Counted from the first letter of the stretch, positions 9,166 to 20,390 are shown. The stretch is 64,000 bases of DNA from Siphonodentalium dalli (GCA_032622095.1 CP136063.1:265293426-265357425), one strand, 5' to 3'. Notes: generated by a model not told the origin, from the sequence alone. Program-made: numbers and translations.

Positions 9166-10175
9166 GTCCGACTTTGTCCGGGCTATTCAGGGATTTCTTT
9201 GTGATAGCCTCCGTCTGGGCAGAATAGATTGATCTACTAATTCAAAGTGGCAACGTTGAACAATACTGATAGAACAACGTTGAAAAGTATTAGCAGAAAG
9301 AAACAAACGTGTTCGATCGGTCCAGAAACATGCCTATATGAGCATGAGCGAGGTCAAGATCAAGACACGGTCGCACGTGAAATTGGACCCGCCCATATTG
9401 TTCCCGGTATCAAAGTAGGCATACGTACCAAATTTGAGTCGGATCGGTAGAGCAGTTTGCGAGTCAATAGACACACGCATACATACAAACACATACATAA
9501 ATGCATGAATGCATACATACATACATACATACATACTCACAGACATATTCCAAAATATACAATAGACTAGCTAATTTTCCCGACTTCGTCCGGGCTATTT
9601 AGGGATTTTGACAATTTTGAACAATACTGAGCGAACGTTGAAAAGTATTAGGAGAAAGAAAAAACTATTGTTCGATCGGTCCAGAAACATGCCTATATGA
9701 GCATATATGAGCGAGTCAAGGTCCAAGACACGGCCGCACGTGAAATTGGACCCACCCATATTGTTCCCGGAATCAAAGTAGGCCTACATACCAAATTTGA
9801 GTCGGATCGGTCTAGCAGTTTTCGAGTCAATAGACATACATACATACATACATACACACATACATACACGTATGAATGCATACATACATACATACTCACA
9901 GACAGGTTCCAAAATATATAATAGACTGGCTGATTTTCCCGACTTCGTCCGGGCTATTTAGGGATTTTGACAATTTTGAACAATACTGAGCGAACGTTGA
10001 AAAGTATTTGGGGAAATAACAAAACTATTGTTCGATCGGTCCAGAAACATGCCTATATATGAGCATATATGAGCGAGGTCAAGGTAAAGGACACGGTCGA
10101 GCAGTTTTCGAGTCTATAAGGCACAGACAAACAGACAGACATAAGTTCCAAAATATATATTAGACTAGCAGGCTT
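9166..10175. repeat. Tandem dispersed-repeat units with CATA microsatellites
   Basis: Three units begin with a CGACTTCGTCCGGG-like word (9169, 9580, 9940; a fourth related start at 10,171), at intervals of 411, 360 and 231 bp. They share the words GAACAATACTGA, TTCGATCGGTCCAG, TTGGACCCRCCCATATT and AGTCGGATCGGT, and each ends in CATA or CAGA repeats followed by CCAAAATATA and TAGACT. The module is characteristic of a short interspersed family with a tetranucleotide tail; I cannot name the family. Open frames in it are chance. Confidence 0.7.
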
Positions 10176-11164
10176 CGTCCGGGCTTTGACCTTGAATTTA
10201 CCACTTTGAAGGTCAAGGTCAGGTCGGGGTAACGATTTGACCCGTCCAAAACCCTAGGTATAAAATTTCGTCGAAATCCGTTAATTTTTTAATTTAATTT
10301 GAGTTAATTCTGCCTTTTTAATCAAGATAAATGATGGTACCCGTCCCGTGATGGTACCCGTCCCTAAAAGAGGTACGTTTGTGGGTACCCGTTTCAAGGT
10401 GAAGATCACCTCGGGCGGAAAAACTTATCCGATGAAAATCTCCCCCGTTCCTTGGAACCCCTTGGAACAGACATAAGAATCACAACTGGCGTGGTTCGTC
10501 TCATGGCTTTGTTCGAAAAAGCAATTGCAACAGCTTCCGAGACACGTATGCTGCACCTAGGTGTAAAATTTCGTCGAAATCCGCCAGTTTTACCCGATTT
10601 GACCTTGAATTGATCATTTTCAAGTTCAAGGTCAGGTCGGGGTCACAATTTAACCCGTCCATGACACTTCCCGTGGGTAGCAAGTTTGAGCTCAATCGGT
10701 TCGAGTCTATAAAGGACACACACATATATATCATTTGTGGGTAACCGTTTCAATGTGAAGATCACTTCGGGCGAAAAAACTGACCCGATGAAAATCTCCC
10801 CCGTTCCTAGGAAGCCCTAAGTACGTAAGAAACAACAACACGCTCATGTCTGGATACAGTCACGCTCACGTGTGGACCCAGACGTAAGAATCACATTACA
10901 CGTATACGCTCTTTATCAACGACACTGCGGATACGAACGCTCTTTAACTATCAACGCGATTAATCCCACCGTGCCAATGGCGGTCATTTTTGTGACTGTG
11001 AGTGGAGAATGGGTGCTCTGAGCTTCTCCAAAACGGCGGTAAACACTGCCCGTGTTTTGTTTAACCTTAGATTGGAAGTTTGAGCTCAATCTGTCCAGCC
11101 GTTTTCCCGGCCATAGCTAACAGACAGACAGACAAACAGAAGTCCCAAAAATATATATTAGATA
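10176..11164. repeat. Mosaic of related repeat fragments
   Basis: Two blocks recur here. GTGGGTACCCGTTTCAAGGT with GAAGATCAC and CGATGAAAATCTCCCC appears at about 10,381 and 10,737. GACCTTGAATT with AAATTTCGTCGAAATCCG appears at about 10,188-10,285 and 10,560-10,615. The paired motif ACGCTCTTTA occurs at 10,906 and 10,936. The block ends in CAGACAGACAGAC and AAAATATATATTAGA, like the units to its left. Confidence 0.55.
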
Positions 11165-11310
11165 ATTGGGTTGGTTGTTTGTAACTTGCATGTTGTGTTG
11201 AGTACATCATTGAGTACATGTCGCTTCTTAGTGACACAGTATTTTAAATTACATGCGCACTCGAGCATATCAATTATGATCCGACATTTCTATGCGCGTA
11301 GAGTTTAAAA
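11165..11310. repeat. Right part of the split repeat (paralogue at 14.4 kb)
   Basis: TTGGGTTG..GGTTGTTTGTAACTTGCA, GTTGTGTTGAGTACATCA and ATGATC.GACATTT.TATGCGCGTA match 14,413-14,560 closely. Together with 8875-9165 this restores one contiguous copy of the repeat seen at 14 kb. Confidence 0.7.
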
Positions 11311-12289
11311 CCCAATTCTTCCCCCAGGCAATGCACGATTTACGAGATTGCAAACCATAGTAAACATCCACGCATGAAACCGATATAAATTTGTTGTTAT
11401 TGTAGCCAATACCACCACCTGTAACTCGACCTACTCTGTGTGTTTTGGCGCGACGATTAACATAGTCCCACAACATTCCGAATAAATTTACACACATATT
11501 TACACATCTATTAAGCACGCGCCAAACAGTGTTTTATACAGCGATGTCGATAACTAGTAATTCGCGAGATTTCAACAGGTATGAAAAGCGTGTAAGGAAT
11601 GTTATACGCCGACCTAGTATAATTACAAGCATACTTAGCTTTTATTCTAGACAAATCTACTCTTGACCTAGAATTTAGTAAGTAGAGGATGCGCCGATGC
11701 GGTGAACATGTGGTCTTATTTTCCGCAAATTTCTCGCAAATATCCAACAACGATGAAAAATATCACCGATTTTTTAAGGCCTGTGAGTTAGAGGAAGTCG
11801 CTGATATTGTTTAATGTCCCTGAATTGAAAATGCACTCCATCATATTTGTCAGGTGCAGCATCTGAAAACGCATCTCTGAATTGTTTCCGACAACTTGAG
11901 ATGGTAGAGTCGTCATGCTCATATATCATGCAACAATAACGCTCTATATATAGTTCACTGGGCGAATTTAGTGCAGATTCGGAAACGACTTGCCTTTTGT
12001 GAAAGCGCACTTCCAGAATTGATTTTTTAATATAAGTGTGCATCCATGCAGTAAAGTGTGTTAAATATAATTTTATTTTGAAAATTATGAATGGTATCTC
12101 AGTTTCGGCACATTCGTGCTAAGTTATTCAAAATACCAGGGTGGCCGAATTCGGTATAGCTTCACGTGTGTACATAATTGTGTAAATCAAAATAAATAAC
12201 GAACGGATACCGTTTATAATTTACAAATAATTATATAGAAGAGGCACTGATTGGAACTATATAGGTGAAGAGAAAGGAACTTATATGCG
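11311..12289. other. No feature recognised
   Basis: Unique-looking AT-rich sequence. Several open frames of 70-90 codons occur, but none shows family motifs or splice context that I trust. Confidence 0.4.
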
Positions 12290-12903
12290 GGTGTCATCAA
12301 AGGCTGAGTTTAGTGTGCCTGTTATGCATGTCATTTGCAGAATGAGGTCCCCAGATGGTGAATTTAGTGACGCTGTCCCGCATAGCGGGCTAGCATAACT
12401 AAATTCACCCTCTGTGGACCTCATTCTGCATGGCCACATCTGCTATGGGAGACATATATTAGAGTTCCCTATATAATGGTGAATATTGTGATGTACTGCC
12501 AATTTGGGGATATAGAGAAACTAAACTAAAAAAGAAATAGAATCTATGTGAAGAATCTTCTATAGAAATTTGATAATAAAGAAACTTTCCAGAGAAGATG
12601 AGGCCTAATCAGAATAAGGTCACAGAGGGTGAATTTAGTTATTCCAGCCCGCTATGTGGGATAGCGTCACTAAATTCACTCTTTGGGGACCCCATTCTGC
12701 AAATGACAGGCACACTAAACTCAGGCTCACAAAAGTCGCTTAAGCAAGCCTTGAAATAGTTTGTCTGTCATTTGCAGAATGAGGCCCCCCGATGGTGAAT
12801 TTGGTGATGCTAGCCCGCTGTGCGGGGTAGCGTCACTAAATTCACTCTCTGTGGACCTCATTCTGCAAATGACAGGCACACTCAACTCAGGCTTGGTGTC
12901 ATC
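12290..12903. mobile_element. Composite foldback MITE with 9-bp target duplication
   Basis: GGTGTCATC occurs on both sides (12,290-12,298 and 12,895-12,903). The insertion starts AAAGGCTGAGTTTAGTGTGCC and ends with the inverted form. Inside are three palindromic modules, each reading ATTTGCAGAATGAGG, a stem around AGCCCGC.ATGCGGG, then the inverse (about 12,330-12,430, 12,610-12,715 and 12,760-12,880). The middle stretch matches the copy at 29,290-29,758; the third module is an extra terminal piece. No coding sequence, so it must be non-autonomous. Duplication length suits Mutator-like (about 9 bp) or hAT-like (8 bp) transposases. Confidence 0.8.
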
Positions 12904-12942
12904 CCTGTGATTGTGTATGGGAATCAGGTGATTTAAAAAGAT

Positions 12943-13636
12943 ATGGAGCACTCATACCCATCTTAGATACGGAGCACTCATACCCATCTTAGATATGGAG
13001 CACTCATACCCATCTTAGATACGGAGCACTCATGCCCATCTTAGATATGGAGCACTCATACCCATCTTAGATATGGAGCACTCATACCCATCTTAGATAT
13101 GGAGCACTCATACCCATCTTAGACATGGAGCACTCATACCCATCTTAGATACGGAGCACTCATACCCATCTTAGATACGGAGCACTCATACCCATCTTAG
13201 ATATGGAGCACTCATACCCATCTTAGACATGGAGCACTCATGCCCCTCTTATGGAGCACTCATACCCATCTTAGATATGGAGCACTCGTACCCATCTTAG
13301 ATATGGAGCACTCATACCCATCTTAGATATGGAGCACTCATACCCATCTTAGATACGGAGCACTCATACCCATCTTAGATATGGAGCACTCATACCCATC
13401 TTAGATATGGAGCACTCATACCCATCTTAGATACGGAGCACTCATACCCATCTTAGATATGGAGCACTCATACCCATCTTAGCCGGATACGGAGCACTCA
13501 TACCCATCTTAGATATGGAGCACTCATACCCATCTTAGATACGGAGCACTCATACCCATCTTAGATATGGAGCACTCATACCCCTCTTATGGAGCACTCA
13601 TACCCCTCTTATGGAGCATTCATACCCATCTTAGCT
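12943..13636. repeat. 26-bp minisatellite
   Basis: About 26 units of 26 bp reading ATGGAGCACTCATACCCATC then TTAGAT, varying mainly at one position (ATATGG or ATACGG). Shortened 22-bp units ending CCCCTCTT occur near 13,240 and 13,585-13,620. Confidence 0.97.
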
Positions 13637-13689
13637 TGTTCTCGGTATATTACTCTAAATGCCAAAATTACCGATTTTCTCCAATCGAC

Positions 13690-13780
13690 AAAAAAGGCTG
13701 GTACGCAATTTTAGTAGCACCAAAGTCATCACAGTTTGATTATATCCATATGACTCGTTTTGGTCAATTGTAGTCTCATC
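13690..13780. repeat. Short repeat, direct copy at 14,563-14,655
   Basis: AGGCTGGTA.ACGCAATT.TAGTA, ACCAAAGT.TCACA.TTTG and TCCATATGACTC.TTTTGGT are shared by both places in the same orientation, about 870 bp apart. Function unknown. Confidence 0.6.
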
Positions 13781-13974
13781 AGTTGGTGATTGTGGAGTGG
13801 TTGATAGCGGTGGCCACTTGATGTGTCACTCCATGGGTGATGGGCGCCACAATGTAGCACGACCCTGTCTTTGTTTGCAATAACTGATTTGAGATGCATT
13901 CATTGTGCTCTATACGATAGAGCTTACATTTTTTGTCACATGCTATTTTTTCTTGACAGAACACGGTCAGCTTT

Positions 13975-14560
13975 AATGATCACGTGCCATTGCATTCTCT
14001 TATATATGCGAGTCTCACATATGGAATCTCGCACATATAAGAGAAGGCACTGGCTTCCAGGGTCAAGGTAAATATTGTTAGGCCAATTTATTCTCTTATA
14101 TATGCGAGGCTCCCTATGGAGCATTGACACATGCAGCTAGGGTTTTCGCAAAATTTCACGATGCTCCAGTCATGGAAGGGTTAAACTACCCTTATGGAGC
14201 CCGTCACAGACATGAGCAGACGACACTCAGCAATGCAATCTGTCACCTGTATGGGGCTCCCTACAGGAAGCTCCAGTCATGGAATGGTTAACCAAATGGT
14301 GCATGTGGTGTGACGTTCTAAGGGAGAAATTACCAAACAATTACAATAAGCTGAGCCCACCGCCGGTGTGACTTATTGTCAACACTACATATCGCATAAT
14401 TATAGAACATAATTGGGTTGCATGGTTGTTTGTAACTTGCAAGTTGTGTTGAGTACATCATTGAGTACATGCCGCCTCTCTGTGTCAAAGTATTTTATGG
14501 ACATTTAAGCATATCAGTTATGATCTGACATTTACATGCGCGTATAGTGTAAAACCCGTA
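13975..14560. repeat. Uninterrupted paralogue of the split repeat
   Basis: Contains a 69-bp hairpin (13,986-14,054: TGCATTCTCTTATATATGCG and its near inverse) and then the words shared with 8875-9165 and 11,165-11,310 as one contiguous block. At the position of the 2-kb insertion this copy reads ATAGAACATAATTGGGTTG, which makes it an empty-site reference. Confidence 0.65.
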
Positions 14561-14659
14561 TACAGGCTGGTATACGCAATTATTGTAGGACCAAAGTATT
14601 CACATTTTGGTTATTTCCATATGACTCATTTTGGTAAATTTCCGTCTCATATCTCTTGA

Positions 14660-15728
14660 AATGGACAGTTCCCAATTCGGTAAATGTGTGTATTAGTTTA
14701 ATTCTATTAATATTGTGTTTCGTGTTTTATCCATGGGAATATACGCATACATCAGTCCGCTCTGCTAACTGGTATTCAAGATAGATGTACGTTTGTGAGC
14801 GAACTGAAGATGTAGGATTGTAAAACTAAACAGTACGTTTGGGCAAAGTAGTGTTATCTTAATTGTGAAACTGATGGCCGTTTTAAACCTGGTGAATACT
14901 GCAGATGTCATGTTGGCTCAGTCAGCTCAGACAAGCACTGAACCACTGTATCTGGGTACGTTTTTTGTAGGTGGTTATCGAATTGATATGTTTATTCTCT
15001 CATCCAACATATATGGTACAGAGACAGAGCAGGTTACAATAACAATACCTATCCCCTGTCACGTGCGGATAACAATTTATGTTTAATTTTAAACCATATC
15101 TACTTAATATGTACATTATGTTTAGACCATTCGTTGCATATGGTCCATAAAGTTTGCATGTATATGCTATCAGGCCGTGACAGGGGATTTGACAAAAAAG
15201 CATAAGGAGTGTATGGATTATGGCAGATTTATCAGGCTGCCTCCTGACAGGTGGTTGCTACCTGTTCCTCTTTCAGCCACATATTTAGGAAAATACCACC
15301 ACCTGTTCAGCCTGCTTGAAACGACTCCATTTATACCACTTCAATCGCGATCGGTGGTTTCTTCGTGCATTTGAGTGATCTCCCAAAGAAGTATATCAAC
15401 ACTTTGTGTGTATATAGATGGAGGTGTCGGACCCCTGCATTTGATAGAAAATATTTGTAGTCTTCCATCAAGCATTATGACTCGGTATATACATGCAGCT
15501 GCTTGTGGTGATGATTTTATGGCCACGCTACTGGGCTGCTGCAAGTGCCCTCTGATTGACCACATATAAATATCCCCCAGAGGCTACTGTTATTCAATTT
15601 TATATATATGGTTAATTAGCTTGTGTTCGCAAATAAAATAGCCATTAATAGCTATAGGGTTGTATAGGATGTTGTCGAATGTATACAAGATTTAAGATCT
15701 AAGAGTAAAGATTGGCGTATATCATGCA
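14660..15728. other. No gene recognised
   Basis: Small frames of 60-75 codons only. An inverted pair CCCCTGTCACG (about 15,054) and CGTGACAGGGG (about 15,175) encloses 110 bp. GTGGT-rich sequence at 15,240-15,360 has no recognisable coding content. Confidence 0.4.
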
Positions 15729-15904
15729 TTAACTCTTTGAGTGCCAGGTCGATTTTTGTATCAACCCATATACCCTGTGTCAATGCATTCTTTTTTTTTT
15801 TTACAATTTTTTACAATTTTAATAATTTATTCTTATATTCTTTAACAGACTTATTTTGTAGGTTTAGGGCCGATGAGATCGGCCCCTGGCACTCAAAGGG
15901 TTAA
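15729..15904. mobile_element. piggyBac-like MITE with TTAA target site
   Basis: TTAA at 15,729-15,732 and 15,901-15,904 brackets a 168-bp insert with 16-bp inverted ends, CTCTTTGAGTGCCAGG and CCTGGCACTCAAAGGG. TTAA duplications and C-C/T-C-TTT-type ends are the signature of piggyBac transposons. The T-rich interior has no coding capacity, so it is non-autonomous. Confidence 0.75.
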
Positions 15905-16245
15905 CGCATAACTGTCATGTATAAGTACAGTAGCCACGGCGGACGAACCAAGGGGATCATCAATATGCTTAGAACCAAGGCACAAGTAACGGTATATACC
16001 GCTATACCAACTATAATACGCAGATGAACAAAATAATGGCACAAAAGTATGTTAAGAATTAGAGGTGGCTGGTTCCGCCAAATAAATATGCAAGATCCAG
16101 GATGTTCATACCCCGGGACACAATGGATACTATGAGTGGGTCTTTTCATTGTGGATATTTACGAAAATGCATTAGGGCCATCCTTGTATATGTAAGTCGT
16201 TATAACGAGTTGTGTGTTTGATTATTTGGGGGTGCGGTGGTGTTT

Positions 16246-16247
<2 letters not shown>

Positions 16248-16322
<75 letters not shown>
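16248..16322. repeat. (GA)n microsatellite
   Basis: Nearly perfect GA dinucleotide run with one interruption (GATAGA near 16,297). Confidence 0.97.
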
Positions 16323-16323
<1 letters not shown>

Positions 16324-16424
16324 ATTTATTGACAAAGAGCAACTCCAACAAAATATGCCCAAATATTAGTGAAGATAATAAAGTTCATACAGATAAAAAG
16401 AAAAAACTACAAAATCTATGCTAA

Positions 16425-16454
16425 CCCATCTGGTATAACTATACACCAGATGGG
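16425..16454. repeat. Short perfect hairpin
   Basis: CCCATCTGGT and ACCAGATGGG flank a 10-nt loop. It is isolated; no RNA gene is apparent around it. Confidence 0.6.
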
Positions 16455-16984
16455 CTGAGTGCTCCTTGCCTGGATAGGGCATATCCATGAGTTGGCTGTC
16501 TTACTGCCCACCCCAATTAGTCATTAAAATAACACTCTGCTCTGCCTGGAAGCTGCGTGGACGTTGGTATATTATATAGAATAACTGTGGTCAATTATAA
16601 AATATACAATTTTATGCATAGGATCATTTGGAAATGAATTCGAATCAAGGGAGCGTACGGATGAGTGACCGCGCGAGTTTAACCTATATATTTATATATA
16701 ATGATCGATTGGTCATATCACGCAATACTTTTTGTGTATTAGTTTTTTTTACAATCATTAATTAGAAGAGCCACGGTCATAAAATTAGGTGAATAACTCG
16801 GTAGGTTCCATTGGATGAGTCGGATGGTCCTAGTCCACTATCGTATAGGATCTCGCATGAATTACTAATACAATAATTATAATATTCGTTCTCAACATCA
16901 GACGAATATGTGAATAGGAAATCGAGAAGTGAATATGCCGCAACGCCAAATTAGGATCTACTATCTACGATTCAACGCGGCGAC

Positions 16985-17045
16985 AAAAAGATCTATTCAT
17001 TCATATTGCACAATCGCTGGCGATTTTATCGCCGTTTTTTTTAAA
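16985..17045. repeat. Repeat fragment, inverted copy at 20,515-20,580
   Basis: GATCTATTC...ATTGCACA..CGCTGGCGA.TTTATCGCCG is shared with the reverse complement of 20,515-20,580. The word GGCGATTTTATCGCC is itself a hairpin. Confidence 0.5.
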
Positions 17046-17678
17046 GGTGATTGCTAGCATAACGCAGAGCTATACACAATAGCTGCGGACACACGTACCA
17101 CAGTAGCGATGGCATAGTAGGTGTGACAATTTATTATGGTACAATTTTGGGGACAATTGGTCGTCATATTTCTGTGCCATAGTTAGTGTGTCGCCCGCTG
17201 AGTTTCCGCACAATGCGTTGACTCGACCAATTAACCCATGGCGTTTCACCAAGGCTGATCTCTACTCATTAAGTGTTGCTACATTGTGTTCTCTACGATA
17301 TATATAATTGCACGATCGATCGTCTTGAATTGTGTTTGACCGTGCATGGCAATCCCTCATTCACTCACATATCATGCATGCAGTACGTTTTGTTGATATG
17401 ATCTCAATTCATGTTTATCCACTTATATAAATTTCTTGCGTATAAGACAGTTCCCCAGCGGTTTTTATTTTGCGACGTTTAGTTCTCCGCATTATTCCGC
17501 TAATATTACCACATGGGCAAATTAAGCTGTGTCGGAACTGTTGGGGGAACTGCGAGACAGCTGCGAGACAGTATCTGGAATAAACAAAGCGAACTATACA
17601 AGGACCAAAAACAAGGAAAAGACTGATTATAACGAACTTTGTAGGACTCATTGTGCGAATGTGCAGCGGGCGACATTG

Positions 17679-18170
17679 CTACCTATGACCCAATTCACCC
17701 AAGACTGCATCGCTTTTAGCTGATGACTTTACTTTAAGAATATATTTGCAAAACTTTCTGCGCAAAATTTCGATATCAGGGGCGTCATTGAACCCCCAAA
17801 TCTCACACCCATATGATAATACGGAACCAACATGTATATCAAATAAGTTACATGCTTGTATTGGATCAAAGTAAGCTTCATTCAGCATATCATATAGGTT
17901 ATAGAGGGATCTATAACCATACTGCGTTAACCTTTTCTCTAACACTTGAAATTTTCCGTTATTACACATTTCAACACCTAAATACATGAATGATTCAACA
18001 ATATCTAAACACGCATTGTCAATATCAAATTTCCAGTTTTCTTCAGATTTCTGGTCTGAGAATACCACTATTTTAGTTTTAATTGTGTTTATTTTTAGAC
18101 CCCACTTTTCACAATAATTACTTATTTCATCTAAAGCTCTTTGTAACGGGAACTTGCGCCAGCCCCCCAA
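17679..18170 (-). pseudogene. LINE reverse transcriptase fragment
   Basis: A 163-residue open frame. From about residue 9 it reads LQRALDEISNYCEKWGLKIN, TKIVVFS, ESFMYLGVEM, a helical middle, SVLSYGCEIWGF and a basic KFCKYILKVK. This is the standard order just after the RT catalytic motif in APE-type LINEs. The catalytic motif itself is missing, the first eight residues look like flanking DNA (the LINE part starts near 18,148), and similarity fades after GELGHR, where a stop and frame change occur. It is a 5'-truncated dead copy, from a different family than the LINE at 2.6-7.4 kb judging by its C-terminal motifs. Confidence 0.75.
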
Positions 18171-18660
18171 TAATTTCCAGAATTTTGTTATTTTATTTGA
18201 TAAATATTGAGATAGAATTCATCAAATTTGCTTGAACTTAATATAATAACGAATAAGTGATTAGCAAGGGGGTTAGTACCCTACTGTCAATGTAACAGTA
18301 ACAAGTGGTATATATGATAGATAGCACTCTGGATGAATCTGGTTATATAACAGGATAGACTCCAGGGGCCAATGCTACAGGTGGTCTTTTGTATCAATTT
18401 CACCAAATCCACATACTTGGCAATTTTATTATCTATCACTGATAAGGCATTAAGGCTGCTCTACCATTTAGCACTGTGTAGAGAGAGTTACACTGCTGCG
18501 TGGATGGCAGAATTAGACCAACATGTCTGGACAGTCTCAAATCTGTGTTAATGCCATGCTGGAACACAGTTCATTTTATAATGTTTGTGGGACTGTGTGA
18601 GAGCTTCTGATAAACATTTTTTTCCGAACTCCGATGAAAAACAAACTAATGTTGTTGTGA
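18171..18660. other. No feature recognised
   Basis: No clear coding frame, tandem structure or inverted repeat. Confidence 0.35.
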
Positions 18661-18667
18661 TAAATGT

Positions 18668-18673
18668 TTTATT
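18668..18673 (-). terminator. Possible poly(A) signal for a minus-strand transcript
   Basis: AATAAA on the minus strand, 12 bp after the TAA at 18,686-18,688. It gains weight only from its position relative to the candidate terminal exon. Confidence 0.25.
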
Positions 18674-18685
18674 GTGTACAAGACA

Positions 18686-18808
18686 TTAAGATTCTGTGAG
18701 TGCAGATATCTTGAAGAATTCAACATCGACGTCATCGACCACGGGTGTTTTAAATGCAGCAACAGTGAGTTTGTTATTTTTTGCATAGTTTTGTTTGGCC
18801 ATATATGT
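18686..18808 (-). CDS. Possible small terminal coding exon, unknown protein
   Basis: The minus strand has a pyrimidine-rich splice-acceptor-like CTCCCAG (ending at 18,809), then 40 sense codons in one frame, a TAA, and an AATAAA signal shortly after. The predicted tail contains TVAAFKTPVVDDVDVEFFKI and ends SALTES. Its composition (balanced, with an acidic VVDDVDVE patch) looks more protein-like than the surrounding AT-rich frames. An in-frame ATG lies at 18,800-18,802. No homologue is recognised and no upstream exon was identified, so it may equally be a processed fragment or chance. Confidence 0.22.
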   Translation of the reverse strand, partial: TYMAKQNYAKNNKLTVAAFKTPVVDDVDVEFFKISALTES

Positions 18809-19260
18809 CTGGGAGAATTGAATCATTTATGATCACGAGGGGAGCCACCACGACATGGCCTCCTTGAAAGTAAAAACATTAATCGACGATGAATACTCTT
18901 GTGTAATTAATTATATTTACATACTAAGTGTGATTATCACTAAATCCAGCATTTCGATTGGTCGGCGCCCACGTGACTAGTTGAAGTTATTTCTCGGTGA
19001 ACGCGCAACAGCTCATAACTGCAAGCCCATAATTACATCGATACGTCATCAATACCGGAAAGAAAAACGCGTAATGTTTTGGGCGCATTTGGACTCGCGC
19101 AGGATTGACTTAAATTAAATCATCAGGTTTCAATATGAAGAAATTGTTCCTGTTAACTTTTGCCAAGGGTGCTATGGGATATTCTGGGCTGGATTTGTCA
19201 TGATATACTTTTCGATTTAAATACATTTACAAAAGTGGCTTTTTCGCTAAATGTATATAA

Positions 19261-19400
19261 ATATAAGATTAACTGTCATGTGGACTGTTTTCATGGAGAT
19301 GTAACCGTGAGGTAAGTGGTCATAACTTGTATGTAAAACCACTTACCTCACGGTTACATCTCCATAAAAACAGTCCACATGACAGTTAATCCTTATATAT
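19261..19400. repeat. Long hairpin (53-bp arms)
   Basis: AACTGTCATGTGGACTGTTT...CCGTGAGGTAAGTGGT (19,270-19,320) is mirrored by its reverse complement (19,337-19,387), with a 16-nt loop and only one or two mismatches. AT-rich ends extend the pairing to about 140 bp overall. Probably a short foldback MITE. Confidence 0.85.
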
Positions 19401-19954
19401 AACTATAGATGAATTTATGAAACTGGTTATATAGAATTCTATCAAATTTAATGTTCACTTTTTAAAAGAGACTTTTTAATCGTCGAATCTAGTACATTAA
19501 TTGTTTGCGTCTTTAACATAATTTTGCTGGAGGATAAGTAAATTTTTTCACGCAAGACCTTTATTCATATTACTTTAACCTGATCCACAATATAGATAGG
19601 CTATAGTGCATACTTGCCACAACTACTATGGTTAAAATGGTTTATTTGCAGGATGGTCATATAGGCGTTATACACTCAGAAAAATCAGAGGCCGTATAGG
19701 TATTCTGGAGTGCCTACGGAGGTCTTTGGTAGTCCAGAGCACCAAACTGACGCTGCGCTGGTATCCCAGGATCACACAGAGGTATGTAATACCAACAGAG
19801 CTGTGCAGTTAGCATATTACGACTCGCAATCGTATCGATTACAGGATGGAAGTTTCAAAGCGCTGTTATCTAGAGTTACGGTTCCTGCGATCGCAGCGCC
19901 ATTCGCACTTCTTTCTTTGTTTTCAAATCATCCGGACGAAAAATAATACCATCA

Positions 19955-20045
19955 ATGGCGGTCCTTGTGGACAAATGGACTTTGGCGGATGTGTGTAATT
20001 GGCTCACTGACTGCGGTTTGGAGGAATTAGTTGATTCATTTAAAG
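19955..20045 (+). CDS. Possible first coding exon of a SAM-domain protein
   Basis: ATG at 19,955 in a good context (ATCAATGG) opens a 30-codon frame with the spacing of an N-terminal SAM domain: W8, V13, W16, L17, G21-L22 and F29 (W-x4-V-x2-WL-x3-GL-x6-F). The frame reaches a donor-like AAAG|GTTTGT at 20,045/20,046. SAM domains mediate protein-protein association. A 75-bp intron ending TTTTCAG at 20,120 would join 68 bp coding to a TAA at 20,186, but that tail lacks SAM helices 2-5, so the genuine second exon may lie elsewhere or the exon may be orphaned. The domain reading is moderate; a functioning gene is uncertain. Confidence 0.4.
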
Positions 20046-20337
20046 GTTTGTCTTATATCATTATTTCTTTTCGCCAATTTCGGGCAGTTTTTAATTTTAC
20101 TATGATTTCACTGTTTTCAGACTCGGCGACCAGAGGAGTGTGTTCGACACTCAGACAATATGTCTTGGAGATCCACAAACCGATGTAAATTAGATCGTTC
20201 GGGTTAAAATAGATAAATCTGACTATTTCCCATTATAGACGGGGAGACACCCCCCTTCCAAACCATCCTCCTCCCCCTAATATCATATACCTTCCTACAG
20301 GTATGCGTGATAGACGTCACATATCCTGGCCATCGAT

Positions 20338-20390
20338 AACTTCGAGGTCCGATATCCGGCTGCAGCTGGATGCAGCCGATCTCGAAGTCA
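20338..20390. repeat. Hairpin
   Basis: ACTTCGAGGTC and GGCTGCA on the left pair with TGCAGCC and GATCTCGAAGT on the right. No associated gene recognised. Confidence 0.5.

Noticed and set aside
9247-9921. Small frames with repeated Thr-His-Ile-Tyr
   Set aside because: CATA/CATACA microsatellite translated; no coding evidence.
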